From NCBI GenBank assembly GCA_021813405.1, contig JAKAKS010000002.1, positions 1 through 54,203 of the forward strand: a DNA stretch of 54,203 nt, given 5' to 3'. Numbering within the stretch: position 1 is the stretch's first letter; each line of letters begins with the position of its first letter. Positions 33,502 through 42,562 of this stretch are shown here, piece by piece. The position numbers and the translations under genes are program-made. The notes under the pieces are model-generated. The model did not search any database. It was not told where the DNA came from and worked only from the letters and a program-made list of their open reading frames with translations. The stretch comes from Nitrospirota bacterium (GTDB lineage: Bacteria > Nitrospirota > Thermodesulfovibrionia > Thermodesulfovibrionales > JdFR-88).

Positions 33502-33977
33502 AACAGCTTTGGGCGCCATGGCGTATCGAGTACGTCCTTGGTGAAAAACCGGGCTATTGCATCTTCTGCGAATATCCCAAAGAAGACAGGGACAGGGAGC
33601 GGCTGATTCTTTACCGTGGCAGGCTGTGCTATGTGATAATGAACAAATATCCGTACAACAACGGCCACCTTATGATAGTGCCTTATGAGCATCGAGACCA
33701 TTTAAACGGCTATTCCACCGAGACCCTGCATGAGATGATGGAGCTTGCAGACGCCTCCGTTGCCAGGCTTGAAAAGGCGATGCGCCCGGAAGGGTTCAAT
33801 ACCGGGATAAACGTAGGCAAGCCTGCCGGGGCAGGCATAGACGAGCATCTGCACATGCACATAGTGCCCAGGTGGACGGGGGACGCCGGGTTCATGGCCG
33901 TGCTGGACGAGGTGCGGGTGATGCCGGAACACCTCATGGCCACCTACGACAAACTTGCGCCGCTGTTCAAAGAATAA
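33498..33977 (+). CDS. HIT-family nucleotide hydrolase/phosphorylase
   Basis: A 159-residue histidine-triad protein, of the group annotated as AP4A phosphorylase-like. The triad is HLHMHIVPRW near residue 117; NKYPYNNGHLMIVPYEH is the upstream nucleotide-binding region. CIFCEYPKED (CxxC) near the N-terminus may bind zinc, as in this subfamily. Overlaps the glycosylase gene by 4 nt. Confidence 0.93.
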   Translation: MKQLWAPWRIEYVLGEKPGYCIFCEYPKEDRDRERLILYRGRLCYVIMNKYPYNNGHLMIVPYEHRDHLNGYSTETLHEMMELADASVARLEKAMRPEGFNTGINVGKPAGAGIDEHLHMHIVPRWTGDAGFMAVLDEVRVMPEHLMATYDKLAPLFKE

Positions 33978-34331
33978 ATGGAAAGAATTTGGCAGGATAG
34001 ATGCGGATGGTGCAAGGCGGGAATACAGGGCAATCCTGCGCTTGTCATTGATGAAACAAAAATTCCGGTGGAATTTGAGCGGCACTATATCGAAAAAATC
34101 ATCTTCCTTTCGTTAAAGGAATATCCGCATTGTGCCCATGCCGGTATTCTTAGAGGTGATGAACAATACGAGCATAAGGGAGTCCCTGTTTTTATGATTC
34201 CCTCCGGTGAGGACGCAAAGAATATCGCGATTAGGACCTGCGGCAAGGAATGTGCGGAACCGGTAAAAAATGCACTTGAAAATGAAGAGTATGTTTTTGA
34301 ATGGAACTTTGAAGATGCAGGAAGAAGTTAA
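33978..34331 (+). CDS. Hypothetical protein, 117 residues
   Basis: No family is recognised. The protein is soluble, with an N-terminal CGWCKAG pair, two further Cys in RTCGKECAEPV, and CAHAG between, five or six Cys in total, so a zinc- or Fe-S-binding role is possible. ATG follows the HIT-gene stop without a gap, so it is very likely co-translated with it. Confidence 0.65.
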   Translation: MERIWQDRCGWCKAGIQGNPALVIDETKIPVEFERHYIEKIIFLSLKEYPHCAHAGILRGDEQYEHKGVPVFMIPSGEDAKNIAIRTCGKECAEPVKNALENEEYVFEWNFEDAGRS

Positions 34332-34336
34332 AAAAT

Positions 34337-34471
34337 ATGCCTAAACCTACAGAATCATATCCTAAAAAAGAGGAATGGGCCGAATTTTCTCCCGGCAGAG
34401 GGCAGAAAGCACGGATGTTGGTTTTTAACGGGGACACCCTTGTTTTTAATGGGGACATTCCAAGCAATTAA
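34337..34471 (+). CDS. Possible small ORF, 44 codons, before recN
   Basis: A short frame (MPKPTESYPKKEEW ...) ending VFNGDTLVFNGDIPSN and abutting the recN ATG. It contains a 21-nt tandem duplication (GTTTTTAACGGGGACA at 34421, GTTTTTAATGGGGACA at 34442), which resembles the GGGGACA-type motifs common in intergenic elements of related genomes. It may be an insertion remnant rather than a gene. Confidence 0.25.
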   Translation: MPKPTESYPKKEEWAEFSPGRGQKARMLVFNGDTLVFNGDIPSN

Positions 34472-36148
34472 ATGCTCAAAGAGCTCCGCATAAAGGACTT
34501 CGCCATCATAGGGGAGCTCTCTATTGCTTTTGAAAAAGGACTTACCGCACTTACTGGCGAGACCGGCGCGGGTAAATCCATTATTGTTGACGCGCTGGGG
34601 GCGGCGCTTGGCGAAAAGACCGGCCCCGAGATGGTCCGCTCCGGTTACGAGACCGCATCGGTTGAGGTGTTCTTTGACGTGGATGCAATTCCACAGGCCG
34701 CAGCCCGACTGGAGATCGATCCGGGTGACGGCCTTATGCTGCGGCGTACACTATCCAGTTCCGCAAAAAGCAGGGCTTATATAAACGGCGTTATGGCAAC
34801 CATTCAGGCGCTCCTTGAAACCGGCAGGGAACTGGTGGACATTCACGGCCAGCATGAGCACCAAAGCCTTCTTTCCGCCCAGAACCAGCTGCTGATGCTT
34901 GACGGCTTTGCGGGGCTTGAAAAGACGCGGGAAGACGTTGGGGAACTGTACCGGGAAACAGCGCTCCTGAAGCAGCAGATAGCAAATCTGGAGCTTAACA
35001 AGGCTGAACGGCAGAGGACGCTGGAGTTCCTTTTGTATCAGGTAAACGAGATAGAGTCGGCCGCGCTGCGCCCCGGCGAGGATGAGGAACTGGCTGCCAG
35101 GAAAACGGTGCTTGCCAATCTGGGGAGGCTGAGAGAGCTTGCCGAAACCGCTCGCTGTGCCGTTTACGGGGATGAAAACACCGGCATTGGCGGCCCTGCA
35201 ATTGACGCGCTGGACAGGGCGAGGGCCGCGCTTGAAGAAGCCGCCCGCCTGGACCCGGAGGCTGTGGCGGAACCCCTGGGCCACCTGAATGCGGCCATCC
35301 CGCTTGTTGAAGAGGCGGCCGCGTCCCTTCGCGCGGTCTGCGGCAGGTATGCGCCGGATTCAGATAATGAGCAAAGCCTGGACGCAGTTGAAGAGCGGCT
35401 GGAAGTTATAGACAGGCTTAAAAAGAAATACGGGGCTTCAATAGAAGACATCATCGAATTTGGCATGAAGGCCAAGGCGGAGGCCGAGGCCTTTTCCGGA
35501 ATGGGAGAGAGCGCAGAAAAGCTGAAAACAGAACTGGCGGATAAGGAAGGCAAGCTCCAAAAAACGGCTGCCGCGCTCACGGAAAAGAGAAAGGACGCGG
35601 CACTCAAGGCGCAGGAGGGGGTAAATGCCGTCCTGCCTGCGCTGGCCATGGAGAAGGCGCAGTTCCATATAGACATAACCCCGGCGCAAATCGGCAGTGC
35701 CGGCGCGGACCGGGTGGAATTCCTTTTTAACGCAAACCCCGGAGAGGCATTAAAGCCGCTTTCAAAAACGGCCTCCGGGGGCGAAATGTCCAGGCTGATG
35801 CTTGCGCTTAAAAGCGCGATACGGGCCAAAGGGGTGCCGGTGCTGGTATTCGATGAGATTGACGCCGGCATTGGCGGCAGGACGGCTGAAAACGTGGCGA
35901 TGAAATTGAAGGAGCTTTCAAAGAGCCATCAGGTGCTTTGCATAACGCACCTTGCGCAGATAGCCTCCGCCGCAGACAAACACTTCCTTATAGAAAAAGA
36001 TTCAAAAGGCGGGCGCACTCAGGTTAAAATAAAAGCCCTTTCCGGGAAAGAGCGGGAAGAGGAGATAGCCCGCATGCTCTCTGGCAGTGTTTCGGAAACT
36101 GCACTGAGGCACGCAAAGGAATTGATTTCGGGTTCAAGGAGAAAATGA
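34472..36148 (+). CDS. recN: DNA repair protein RecN
   Basis: A 558-residue SMC-like ATPase for double-strand break repair. Walker A is GETGAGKS (near 28-35), a coiled coil with central segments runs from about 150 to 390, the signature KTASGGEMSRLMLALK and Walker B PVLVFDEIDAGIGG follow, and CITHLAQIAS is the H-loop. Full length. Same operon as nadK and the glycosylase. Confidence 0.97.
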   Translation: MLKELRIKDFAIIGELSIAFEKGLTALTGETGAGKSIIVDALGAALGEKTGPEMVRSGYETASVEVFFDVDAIPQAAARLEIDPGDGLMLRRTLSSSAKSRAYINGVMATIQALLETGRELVDIHGQHEHQSLLSAQNQLLMLDGFAGLEKTREDVGELYRETALLKQQIANLELNKAERQRTLEFLLYQVNEIESAALRPGEDEELAARKTVLANLGRLRELAETARCAVYGDENTGIGGPAIDALDRARAALEEAARLDPEAVAEPLGHLNAAIPLVEEAAASLRAVCGRYAPDSDNEQSLDAVEERLEVIDRLKKKYGASIEDIIEFGMKAKAEAEAFSGMGESAEKLKTELADKEGKLQKTAAALTEKRKDAALKAQEGVNAVLPALAMEKAQFHIDITPAQIGSAGADRVEFLFNANPGEALKPLSKTASGGEMSRLMLALKSAIRAKGVPVLVFDEIDAGIGGRTAENVAMKLKELSKSHQVLCITHLAQIASAADKHFLIEKDSKGGRTQVKIKALSGKEREEEIARMLSGSVSETALRHAKELISGSRRK

Positions 36149-36381
36149 CAGATAAAGTGGCAGGAAGGAAGGCAAAAATAATTTTAGACAGGGACCTGTG
36201 CAAGGGTTGCGGCTACTGCGTGGACGCGTGCCCAAAGGGCGTGCTTGTTATGGAAAAAGCGTCGTTCAATGCGGCCGGGTTCCTGCCAGCTGTTGTTGAA
36301 AAACCCTCCGAATGCACCGGCTGCGCCCTCTGCGCCCGCATGTGCCCTGATATCGCAATAGAAATCTGGGTGGAAGAATAA
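36145..36381 (+). CDS. 2x[4Fe-4S] ferredoxin, 2-oxoacid oxidoreductase delta-subunit type
   Basis: A 78-residue ferredoxin with two cluster motifs, CKGCGYCVDACPKG and CTGCALCARMCPD. The spacing and the FNAAGFLPAVVE insert between them match the delta subunits of 2-oxoglutarate (KorD-like) or related ferredoxin oxidoreductases. The catalytic alpha and beta genes that usually follow are missing here; downstream is only a decayed dGTPase end. The ATG overlaps the recN stop (ATGA). Confidence 0.9.
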   Translation: MTDKVAGRKAKIILDRDLCKGCGYCVDACPKGVLVMEKASFNAAGFLPAVVEKPSECTGCALCARMCPDIAIEIWVEE

Positions 36382-36449
36382 GGCCAAATAATTAAAAAAG
36401 ATTAGGTAAAAATATGCCAGCGGGTCCGCAATACACACGTTTTTTTTAG

Positions 36450-36716
36450 CCAATACTTGAAATCCTGACGGAATTGGGGCAGGTGCTTGAATTCCGGGGG
36501 CAATATATTGTTAATCAAGTGTTTGAGGTTTTGGCATCCGATCCTGAAAGGCTGCTTAAGTAAAGTTTCAAGGAAGTATGGGAAACAGCCGGCAGCCATG
36601 CAGGAAAAATGAGGGTTATCGGTGATTATATTTCTGGAATGACGGACGAATATGCTACGCGCCAGTATGAAAGGCTGTTCGTACCCAGACATGGGACTGT
36701 ATTTCAGAGGCTCTGA
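36450..36716 (+). pseudogene. Decayed 3' end of a dGTPase (dNTP triphosphohydrolase) gene
   Basis: In one frame the sequence reads ELGQVLEFRGQYIVNQVFEV, ASDPERLLK, an in-frame TAA at 36561, then EVWETAGSHAGK, RVIGDYISGMTDEYATRQYE and RLFVPRHGTVFQRL to a final TGA. The DYIxGMTDxYAxRxYxRLF pattern is the C-terminal signature of HD-domain dGTPases. The N-terminal HD part is absent, and a run of eight T lies just before the surviving part. It is a remnant, not an active gene. Confidence 0.7.
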
Positions 36717-36823
36717 TTAGCTCAGGTTTTCACCCTTTCCCGCCTCGAATCATCTTCCGAAATTAGCTTCAAAATGCGCTATTATTAAAAATAACGGGTC
36801 ATAGACAATTACGGAGGCAGGTA

Positions 36824-38089
36824 CTGAAAACTTCCGGAAAGCTTATTATCTGGGGTGCAATCCCGGTTGTTCTGATTTTTCTGGCTGTCTGGTGGCATGC
36901 CAGGGCGCACGAGCCAGTGGTACAGGCGGCGGTTGCGGCCAAGCGGGATCTTGAATTGACTATCCCCTCGTCCTCCGTAGGTGTGGTTAAAAGCGAGCAT
37001 GATATCAAAATAACCGCGCAGAGGGCTGGCCGGATAACTACCCTGATGGCTGACGAAGGCGACCAGGTAAAGGCCGGGCAGACGATTGCCCGGTTGGACC
37101 CCGCCCAGGCCATCCAGAACTTAAAGAGTGCCCAATCAACTTACGAACAGGCCGGGGCGGAGCTTGAAGAACTGAAGACAACCGCCAGGCCCATTGAGGA
37201 TGAGGCGGAGGCGGAAATGCGCGAGGCCAGGGCCGGATATTCCGAGTCTGAAAAAAATCTGAAGAGGATAGAGCAGCTAAGGAAAAAGGGCATAGTCTCA
37301 CAGGCGGAACTGGACAATGCAATGGGGCAGCGGGACATGAAAAAGGCCGCCTATGATTCCGCCCTTGCCGCAAAAGAAAAGACGGGCAGCACTCCAATAA
37401 AGATAGACGCGCAGAAGGCCGCCGTGCGTGAGGCCCGGGCCGCCCTGCGGATAGCCCGGCTTGAGTATGGCTATTCCTTCATCAAGGCGCCGGCCCCTGG
37501 CATCATATCGGAGCGTCCCGTGAAGGTAGGCCAGTATGTGCAGCAAGGCTCGCTTATAGCCGGGTTGACCGATATGAAATCCCTTTATGTAGAGGCCGCA
37601 ATGGACGAGGCCGATGCGGGCAATGTTACCCTTGGCGAAAATGCCGCGCTGAAGCTGGACGCCTTTCCGGGGCAGGCATTCCGGGGCGCCGTTTACATGA
37701 TCTCGCCGCTGGTGCAGGGAAAGCAGTACGAGGCCAAAACATTCCAGGTGAGGATACGGCTTGTGCCGGAGGGCAGCACAAAAAATGAAATCTCCAGGGT
37801 AAAGCCGGGTATGTCTGCGGACGTTGAGATAATTGCTAAAAAGCTTAAAGGCGTGCTTGCCGTTCCCGCGCAATCGGTGTTTGAAGGGGATAGCGGCAAA
37901 CAGTTTGTTTACGTTATAAAAGGTGGCAGGGCCAGGCTGCGGGAAGTTGCCACAGGCATGCAGGGCACGGACTACACACAGATATTATCCGGCCTGAAGG
38001 AAGGGGAGCGGGTGGTTGCCACCCCTGATGTTACCGGACTGGCGGACGGGGCAAGAATAAAAGTAAGCCGTAAAAATGCCGCTGATTGA
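36824..38089 (+). CDS. MacA/HlyD-type periplasmic adaptor protein
   Basis: A membrane-fusion protein of about 421 residues that links an inner-membrane MacB-type ABC exporter to an outer-membrane channel. An N-terminal transmembrane anchor (LIIWGAIPVVLIFLAVWWHA) is followed by lipoyl halves (DIKITAQRAGRITTLMADEG and YSFIKAPAPGIISERPVKVG), a long alpha-hairpin (about 100-200) and a beta-barrel/MP domain ending in GLKEGERVVATPDV. The anchor is only included if translation starts upstream of GTG 36917; a GGAGG (36813-36817) 6 nt before CTG 36824 supports an unusual CTG start. The next gene overlaps by 14 nt. Confidence 0.88.
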   Translation: MKTSGKLIIWGAIPVVLIFLAVWWHARAHEPVVQAAVAAKRDLELTIPSSSVGVVKSEHDIKITAQRAGRITTLMADEGDQVKAGQTIARLDPAQAIQNLKSAQSTYEQAGAELEELKTTARPIEDEAEAEMREARAGYSESEKNLKRIEQLRKKGIVSQAELDNAMGQRDMKKAAYDSALAAKEKTGSTPIKIDAQKAAVREARAALRIARLEYGYSFIKAPAPGIISERPVKVGQYVQQGSLIAGLTDMKSLYVEAAMDEADAGNVTLGENAALKLDAFPGQAFRGAVYMISPLVQGKQYEAKTFQVRIRLVPEGSTKNEISRVKPGMSADVEIIAKKLKGVLAVPAQSVFEGDSGKQFVYVIKGGRARLREVATGMQGTDYTQILSGLKEGERVVATPDVTGLADGARIKVSRKNAAD

Positions 38090-38744
38090 GCTTAAGGATA
38101 TTACCAAGGCCTACGCTCTGGGAGAGTCCCGGCGGGTGGATGTGCTGCGCGGGATATGCCTTGATGTTGAAAAGGGCGAGTTCATCGCGGTAATGGGGCC
38201 GTCGGGCTCCGGCAAATCCACGCTCTTAAACATAATAGGATGCCTGGACAGGCCCAGTTCCGGAACTTATCTGTTTGAGGGCGTTCTTGTTTCCGGGAAA
38301 TCCGATGAGGAACTGGCCAGTATAAGAAACGGCAAAATAGGGTTTGTGTTCCAGAGCTTCAACCTTATACATAAATTCAGCGCTATGAAAAATGTGGAGC
38401 TTCCCCTCGTCTACGCCGGGGTGAGTGAAAGCCAGAGGCGGGAAACCGCAGCCAGGCTTCTTGAAAGGGTGGGGCTTTCCGGCAGGGCAGGCCACAAGCC
38501 GATGGAACTGTCCGGCGGTGAGCAGCAGCGCGTTGCCATAGCAAGGGCGCTGGCAAACAACCCGAAAATCATTCTGGCGGACGAGCCTACCGGAAACCTG
38601 GACAGTAAATCCGGGGCCGAGGTGATGGACATATTTCTGTCGCTTCACAGGCAGGGGGCAACCGTTGTGATGGTGACGCATGAGCCACGGCTGGCGGAAA
38701 TGGCGGGGAGGATAATCCAGATCAGGGACGGTGAGGCGGCCTGA
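38076..38744 (+). CDS. MacB/LolD-type ABC exporter ATPase
   Basis: A 222-residue ATP-binding subunit: Walker [18 protein letters not shown]-loop VFQSFNLI, signature [15 protein letters not shown], Walker [13 protein letters not shown] and H-loop VTHEPRL. In E. coli MacB this domain is fused to the membrane part; here it is a separate gene followed by a permease with 1-nt overlap. Confidence 0.95.
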   Translation: MPLIELKDITKAYALGESRRVDVLRGICLDVEKGEFIAVMGPSGSGKSTLLNIIGCLDRPSSGTYLFEGVLVSGKSDEELASIRNGKIGFVFQSFNLIHKFSAMKNVELPLVYAGVSESQRRETAARLLERVGLSGRAGHKPMELSGGEQQRVAIARALANNPKIILADEPTGNLDSKSGAEVMDIFLSLHRQGATVVMVTHEPRLAEMAGRIIQIRDGEAA

Positions 38745-39949
38745 TGGACGCGCTGGAAGTCTTCAATTCCGCAAAGGATTCGCTTGTAAGCAACCGGTTA
38801 AGAAGCACGCTTACCGTGCTTGGCATCATAATCGGCGTGGCCGCCGTTATTCTGCTTGTGTCGTTGGGCGAAGGGGCCAGGGCCTATATAAAACGCCAGC
38901 TTGGGGACCTGGGCTCCAACATCCTGATTGTAGTGCCCGGCAAGACAGCCAAGGAGGGCGGCATGCAGATGGGCACTTCCACAGTCCGGAAGCTCCGGAT
39001 GAGCGACGCCGCACTTATAGAAAAACGCGCCAGGTATGTGGAGCATGCCGTGCCCATAATAATCGGCACGTCCTGGATAAAGTATGGCAATAAAAGCAGG
39101 AACACTTATGTAGTTGGCGTAACCGGGCCGTACTTCCATGTGCGCAATCTAAAAATGGCCGCGGGCCGGGCCATTAGTGATGACGACGTGTCGGCTGCAA
39201 GAAGGGTCTGCGTGCTGGGCCGTACCGTGAAGCGCGAACTCATGGGAGCTTATGGCCCCCTTGGAGGCAGCGTGACAATAGGCAATGCCAGATTCAGGCC
39301 TGTTGGCGAAATGGCCCCCAAAGGCGTTGCCCTTGGGTTCGATCTGGATGACGTGGTTTTCATTCCCGTTACTTCCGCCGTGGAGCTTTTTGATACGGAC
39401 TGGCTGTTCAATATTACGGTGAAGGTTGCCTCGGAGGACAAAATACCCATCGTAAAAAAAGAGATACGCCGGCTCCTTATGAAAAGGCACGCTGGCAAGG
39501 AGGATTTTACTATACTTTCCCAGGACGAGATGATATCCGTAATGTCCAGGATACTGCGGATAATGACGGCCGTGCTTTCAGGCATTGCGGCCATATCGCT
39601 TGTGGTGGGGGGCATAGGAATTATGAATATAATGCTGGTTTCGGTAAGCGAGCGGACAAGGGAGATAGGCATAAGGAAGGCCGTGGGGGCCACGAACCGG
39701 GACATACTTGTGCAGTTCCTTGCCGAATCCGTTGCGTTAAGTCTTGCCGGCGGATTGGCCGGTGTGGCTGTGGGTGTGGCTATCGGCCTCGGTTTTTCCT
39801 ACTTCACAAGCGCGGTGCCGGTAAAGATAGCCTGGTGGTCAGTTGGTCTGGCGTTTTTCTTCTCGGCGGCTGTGGGCGTGTTCTTCGGGGTATATCCGGC
39901 CGCAAAAGCGGCTGCGTTCGATCCTATTATTGCTTTACGCCATGAGTAG
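38744..39949 (+). CDS. MacB/FtsX-type ABC permease
   Basis: A 401-residue permease with one N-terminal and three C-terminal transmembrane helices and a periplasmic MacB_PCD domain between (about 45-240). The N-terminal LRSTLTVLGIIIGVAAVI and the FtsX stretch GGIGIMNIMLVSVSERTREIG, shown in part, IRKAVGATNRDI are characteristic. Works with the adaptor and ATPase upstream, probably exporting a lipid, peptide or macrolide-like compound; no outer-membrane channel gene lies adjacent. Confidence 0.94.
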   Translation: MDALEVFNSAKDSLVSNRLRSTLTVLGIIIGVAAVILLVSLGEGARAYIKRQLGDLGSNILIVVPGKTAKEGGMQMGTSTVRKLRMSDAALIEKRARYVEHAVPIIIGTSWIKYGNKSRNTYVVGVTGPYFHVRNLKMAAGRAISDDDVSAARRVCVLGRTVKRELMGAYGPLGGSVTIGNARFRPVGEMAPKGVALGFDLDDVVFIPVTSAVELFDTDWLFNITVKVASEDKIPIVKKEIRRLLMKRHAGKEDFTILSQDEMISVMSRILRIMTAVLSGIAAISLVVGGIGIMNIMLVSVSERTREIGIRKAVGATNRDILVQFLAESVALSLAGGLAGVAVGVAIGLGFSYFTSAVPVKIAWWSVGLAFFFSAAVGVFFGVYPAAKAAAFDPIIALRHE

Positions 39950-40559
39950 GGTGGCTATGGCCGTGCTTTTTTTCAGGGACGGCCGCAAGTACCTTTTCGC
40001 AGCATCCGATAACCGCATTGGAAGTCTCATTGGGGCAGCCGGGGCTCCCCTTTACCAGGGAAGTGAGTGTCTTTAGTTCAGATTTGGCGGCATGGGAAAG
40101 ATGCTCCAGCTCGCTACGGGCCATCTCCAACTCATGGATTACCTTGTTTACATCCTCCACGAAGGACTTGATGTAAATGTCGTCCCTGTGGCGCACGTGC
40201 AGCCTCCTGCTGTAATCCCCGCCAAGTATAAGCCGCATCTCCATTTTCAGCCGCTCAAACGGGCCGATCAAACGATGCGAAAAGTACAACGTAAGTACCA
40301 ATACAAGCGCTACGTATCCGGCCATGATTATGAAAGGAAGAAACTCGCGGTCTACCATGTTGCCCAGAAGCTTGGCAAGCGTTATGAACACTACACCGGC
40401 CCCAAGGGACCACATGACTATGAATAATATCGAATAGCGGAGCGCACTGGAGGTGAAATGCTTCTGTTTGACCATCTTCTGGGCAGACCCCTCTTGTTTC
40501 TTAAAAGCCCCACGTGGTCCAGCATTTGCTGCCCCTTCGGACATTCGTGATTCTATCAC
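39927..40559 (-). CDS. Membrane protein with HAMP domain
   Basis: A protein of about 205-210 residues with two transmembrane helices (LFIVMWSLGAGVVFITLAKL and FIIMAGYVALVLVLTLYF), a HAMP-like domain (RLIGPFERLKMEMRLILGGD then RDDIYIKSFVEDVNKVI) and a coiled C-terminus. It lacks a kinase, MCP or cyclase output domain, so it may modulate a partner. The start is unsettled: ATG 40544 (MSEGAANAG) or 40475 (MVKQKHF) are alternatives. It converges on the permease gene with a 23-nt overlap. Confidence 0.8.
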   Translation of the reverse strand: MIESRMSEGAANAGPRGAFKKQEGSAQKMVKQKHFTSSALRYSILFIVMWSLGAGVVFITLAKLLGNMVDREFLPFIIMAGYVALVLVLTLYFSHRLIGPFERLKMEMRLILGGDYSRRLHVRHRDDIYIKSFVEDVNKVIHELEMARSELEHLSHAAKSELKTLTSLVKGSPGCPNETSNAVIGCCEKVLAAVPEKKHGHSHPTHGVKQ

Positions 40560-40640
40560 AGGGCATGGGAAAAAAGATATGGCCCAGGTATCGCGGGGGC
40601 GGAAAGCCGCCGAAGGAAATCCGGGAAAAGGCCTTTAAAT

Positions 40641-40669
40641 TTGACACATAAAACCGATTCTGTTATCTT
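40641..40669 (+). promoter_or_regulatory. Sigma-70 promoter giving a probable leaderless mRNA
   Basis: TTGACA (40641-40646), 17 nt, TATCTT (40664-40669). The start codon ATG 40677 comes 7 nt after the -10 box, exactly where transcription should begin. Confidence 0.65.
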
Positions 40670-40676
40670 CAAACCG

Positions 40677-41435
40677 ATGAAAAAAGCGGCACTTTCCCTT
40701 TCTATTTTCCTGTGCCTTCTGCCCTCGGTTGCCGCCGCATTCGATCTGGACCTGGTAAGGCCCCAGTCTCCTTATGGAGGGTTCTTCGCTTACAGCGCTG
40801 AAACAATACCCAAGGGGGACTTCGCCGTGGGCTACAGCCTGGAGCGGTCGCAGAAACCGGATTTTTACAGGCAGGTTGTTGGCGGAGCATACGGGCTGGG
40901 CAGCAGGGCGGACATTACGCTGGACACGGGCTTTGTAAGCGGGTATCACGGCCAGGGCGGGTTCGAGGACATAGGAGCTGCTTTTAAATACCGCCTGCTT
41001 GATGAGGGCAGATACGCCCCGGCGGTGGCGGCAATGGCATTTGGTTATGCGCCTACCGGGCGGGACACGGTTAGCTGGGGAGGCGGGGTGGGTGGTGGTG
41101 TGGCCCTGACAAGGACGCTTGGCCCGCTTACGGCAAACCTTGACGCCATCATAACCAACCCGGGCCAAAGCGGGCTCCATAATGAATTCGATTTTCTGGG
41201 CAGCCTGGGGTTTCCCATCGCCCACGGGGCAACCATATTAAGCGAGTTCCAGGTGCGCAAGGAAGCTTATTCGGGCCGGGTGGACCTTTCGGAGGTCCGG
41301 TTTGGATACAGGATAATGTCCGACAAGCTCTACAGTGCGCTTGGCCTTGGTTTTGGCCTTAAGGAAAGGCACCCCCAGTTCAGGCTGATCATCTCCGTGG
41401 GGGCCCTTCTGGGCAAGCCCGGCATAATGCAATAA
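40677..41435 (+). CDS. Outer-membrane beta-barrel-like hypothetical protein
   Basis: A 252-residue exported protein with signal peptide (MKKAALSLSIFLCLLPSVAA) and regular amphipathic strands with Gly/Tyr/aromatic alternation (GDFAVGYSLERSQKP, RADITLDTGFVSGYHG, SVGALLGKPG), as in small outer-membrane barrels. It was not matched to a named family. ATG 40677 is chosen because the longer frame to 40641 is just the -35 box. tatA follows 24 nt later. Confidence 0.7.
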   Translation: MKKAALSLSIFLCLLPSVAAAFDLDLVRPQSPYGGFFAYSAETIPKGDFAVGYSLERSQKPDFYRQVVGGAYGLGSRADITLDTGFVSGYHGQGGFEDIGAAFKYRLLDEGRYAPAVAAMAFGYAPTGRDTVSWGGGVGGGVALTRTLGPLTANLDAIITNPGQSGLHNEFDFLGSLGFPIAHGATILSEFQVRKEAYSGRVDLSEVRFGYRIMSDKLYSALGLGFGLKERHPQFRLIISVGALLGKPGIMQ

Positions 41436-41459
41436 CGTTTTGGGGTAAAATAGAGTATT

Positions 41460-41780
41460 ATGTTCGGTATCGGCCTGGGAGAGATAGCTGTAATATTTAT
41501 TGTTGCACTGCTTGTGTTCGGCCCGGAGAGAATGCCTGGCATCGCAAGGGCAGTTGGAAGGGCCGCAGGCGAACTAAGGCGCGCCCTGGCCGACGCGCAG
41601 ACCGATATAATCAACCAGGTGAAAACCGGAACCCCTCAGCAGGCAAAGGCTGAACCCCCCAAGCCGCCAGCACCGTCTGCCCCGGTTTCCAGCCCAATAT
41701 CTGATCCAATCAAGGCCTTCTTCACACCGCAGGAAGGCGCTGCGTCTATTACCCCAGGCGAGGACGCTGAAAAGAAGTGA
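41460..41780 (+). CDS. tatA: Twin-arginine translocase subunit TatA/TatB
   Basis: A 106-residue Tat component: N-terminal membrane helix in FGIGLGEIAVIFIVALLVFGP, then an amphipathic helix (RMPGIARAVGRAAGELRRAL) and a Pro/Ala-rich tail. The Phe-Gly hinge fits TatA; the opening MFGIGLGE with Glu8 is more TatB-like. A TAAAAT box (41446-41451) lies 8 nt before ATG 41460 with no Shine-Dalgarno, again compatible with a leaderless mRNA. Confidence 0.93.
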   Translation: MFGIGLGEIAVIFIVALLVFGPERMPGIARAVGRAAGELRRALADAQTDIINQVKTGTPQQAKAEPPKPPAPSAPVSSPISDPIKAFFTPQEGAASITPGEDAEKK

Positions 41781-42562
41781 TACCCGGCGACGAAGGGCGT
41801 ATGCCGCTGATTGCACACCTTGCGGAACTGAGAAAGAGGCTTATGATATGCATCGCGGGGTTTGTTGTTGCCTTCGCGGTCTGTTTCTACTTCTCCGAAA
41901 ACATCTTCAGCCTGCTTATGTTCCCGCTGCGCGGTTACCTTGTTTTTTCAATGGCCAGTCCGCATATAAGATACATGGCCACCCCTGATCCGCCTAAGCT
42001 CTATTTCATGGGAATAACAGAGGCGTTCTGGATGAATATGAAAATAGCCATGCTGGCCGGGCTGGTGCTTACGCTTCCGCTTATTTTCCAGCAGATATGG
42101 AAATTCATCTCACCCGGCCTGCTGGTGAAGGAAAAGAAACTGGCCAGCCCTTTTGTGATAGGCGGCACCATTTTGTTTGTAATGGGCGCGCTGTTTTGCT
42201 ATCTGATAGTGCTTCCGTTTGCGATACGGTTTCTGCTTAACTACAAGACCCAGTACCTCACCCCGATGCTTACAGTGGGAAAGTATATGGATTTTTGCTT
42301 AAAATTCATAATGGCATTTGGCATAGTCTTTGAGCTTCCGATGTTTATCATACTGCTGGTGCGGATGGGCATAGTCTCCGCAGACACCCTCGCCAAAAAC
42401 AGGAAATACGCAATATTGGGGGCCGTGATAGCCGCGGCTATACTCACCCCTTCCCCGGATGCCTTCAATCAGATACTGATGGCCATCCCCATGGTGCTTT
42501 TATACGAAGTGGGAATACTGCTTGCAAGAATTTTGATAAGGAGGCCGGCCGGCATTGGCTAA
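41777..42562 (+). CDS. tatC: Twin-arginine translocase subunit TatC
   Basis: A 261-residue membrane protein with six helices that recognises the twin-arginine signal. N-terminal MPLIAHLAELRKRLM, then FYFSENIFSLLMFPLR, FWMNMKIAMLAGLVLTLPLI and PSPDAFNQILMAIPMVLLYE. Starts at GTG 41777 overlapping the tatA stop (GTGA). Heads on into the unknown/HEAT/HD-GYP genes with short overlaps. Confidence 0.96.
   Translation: MIPGDEGRMPLIAHLAELRKRLMICIAGFVVAFAVCFYFSENIFSLLMFPLRGYLVFSMASPHIRYMATPDPPKLYFMGITEAFWMNMKIAMLAGLVLTLPLIFQQIWKFISPGLLVKEKKLASPFVIGGTILFVMGALFCYLIVLPFAIRFLLNYKTQYLTPMLTVGKYMDFCLKFIMAFGIVFELPMFIILLVRMGIVSADTLAKNRKYAILGAVIAAAILTPSPDAFNQILMAIPMVLLYEVGILLARILIRRPAGIG

Noticed and set aside
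36402-36692. 96-codon minus-strand frame
   Set aside because: It is antisense to the dGTPase remnant, has no Shine-Dalgarno and no recognisable content.
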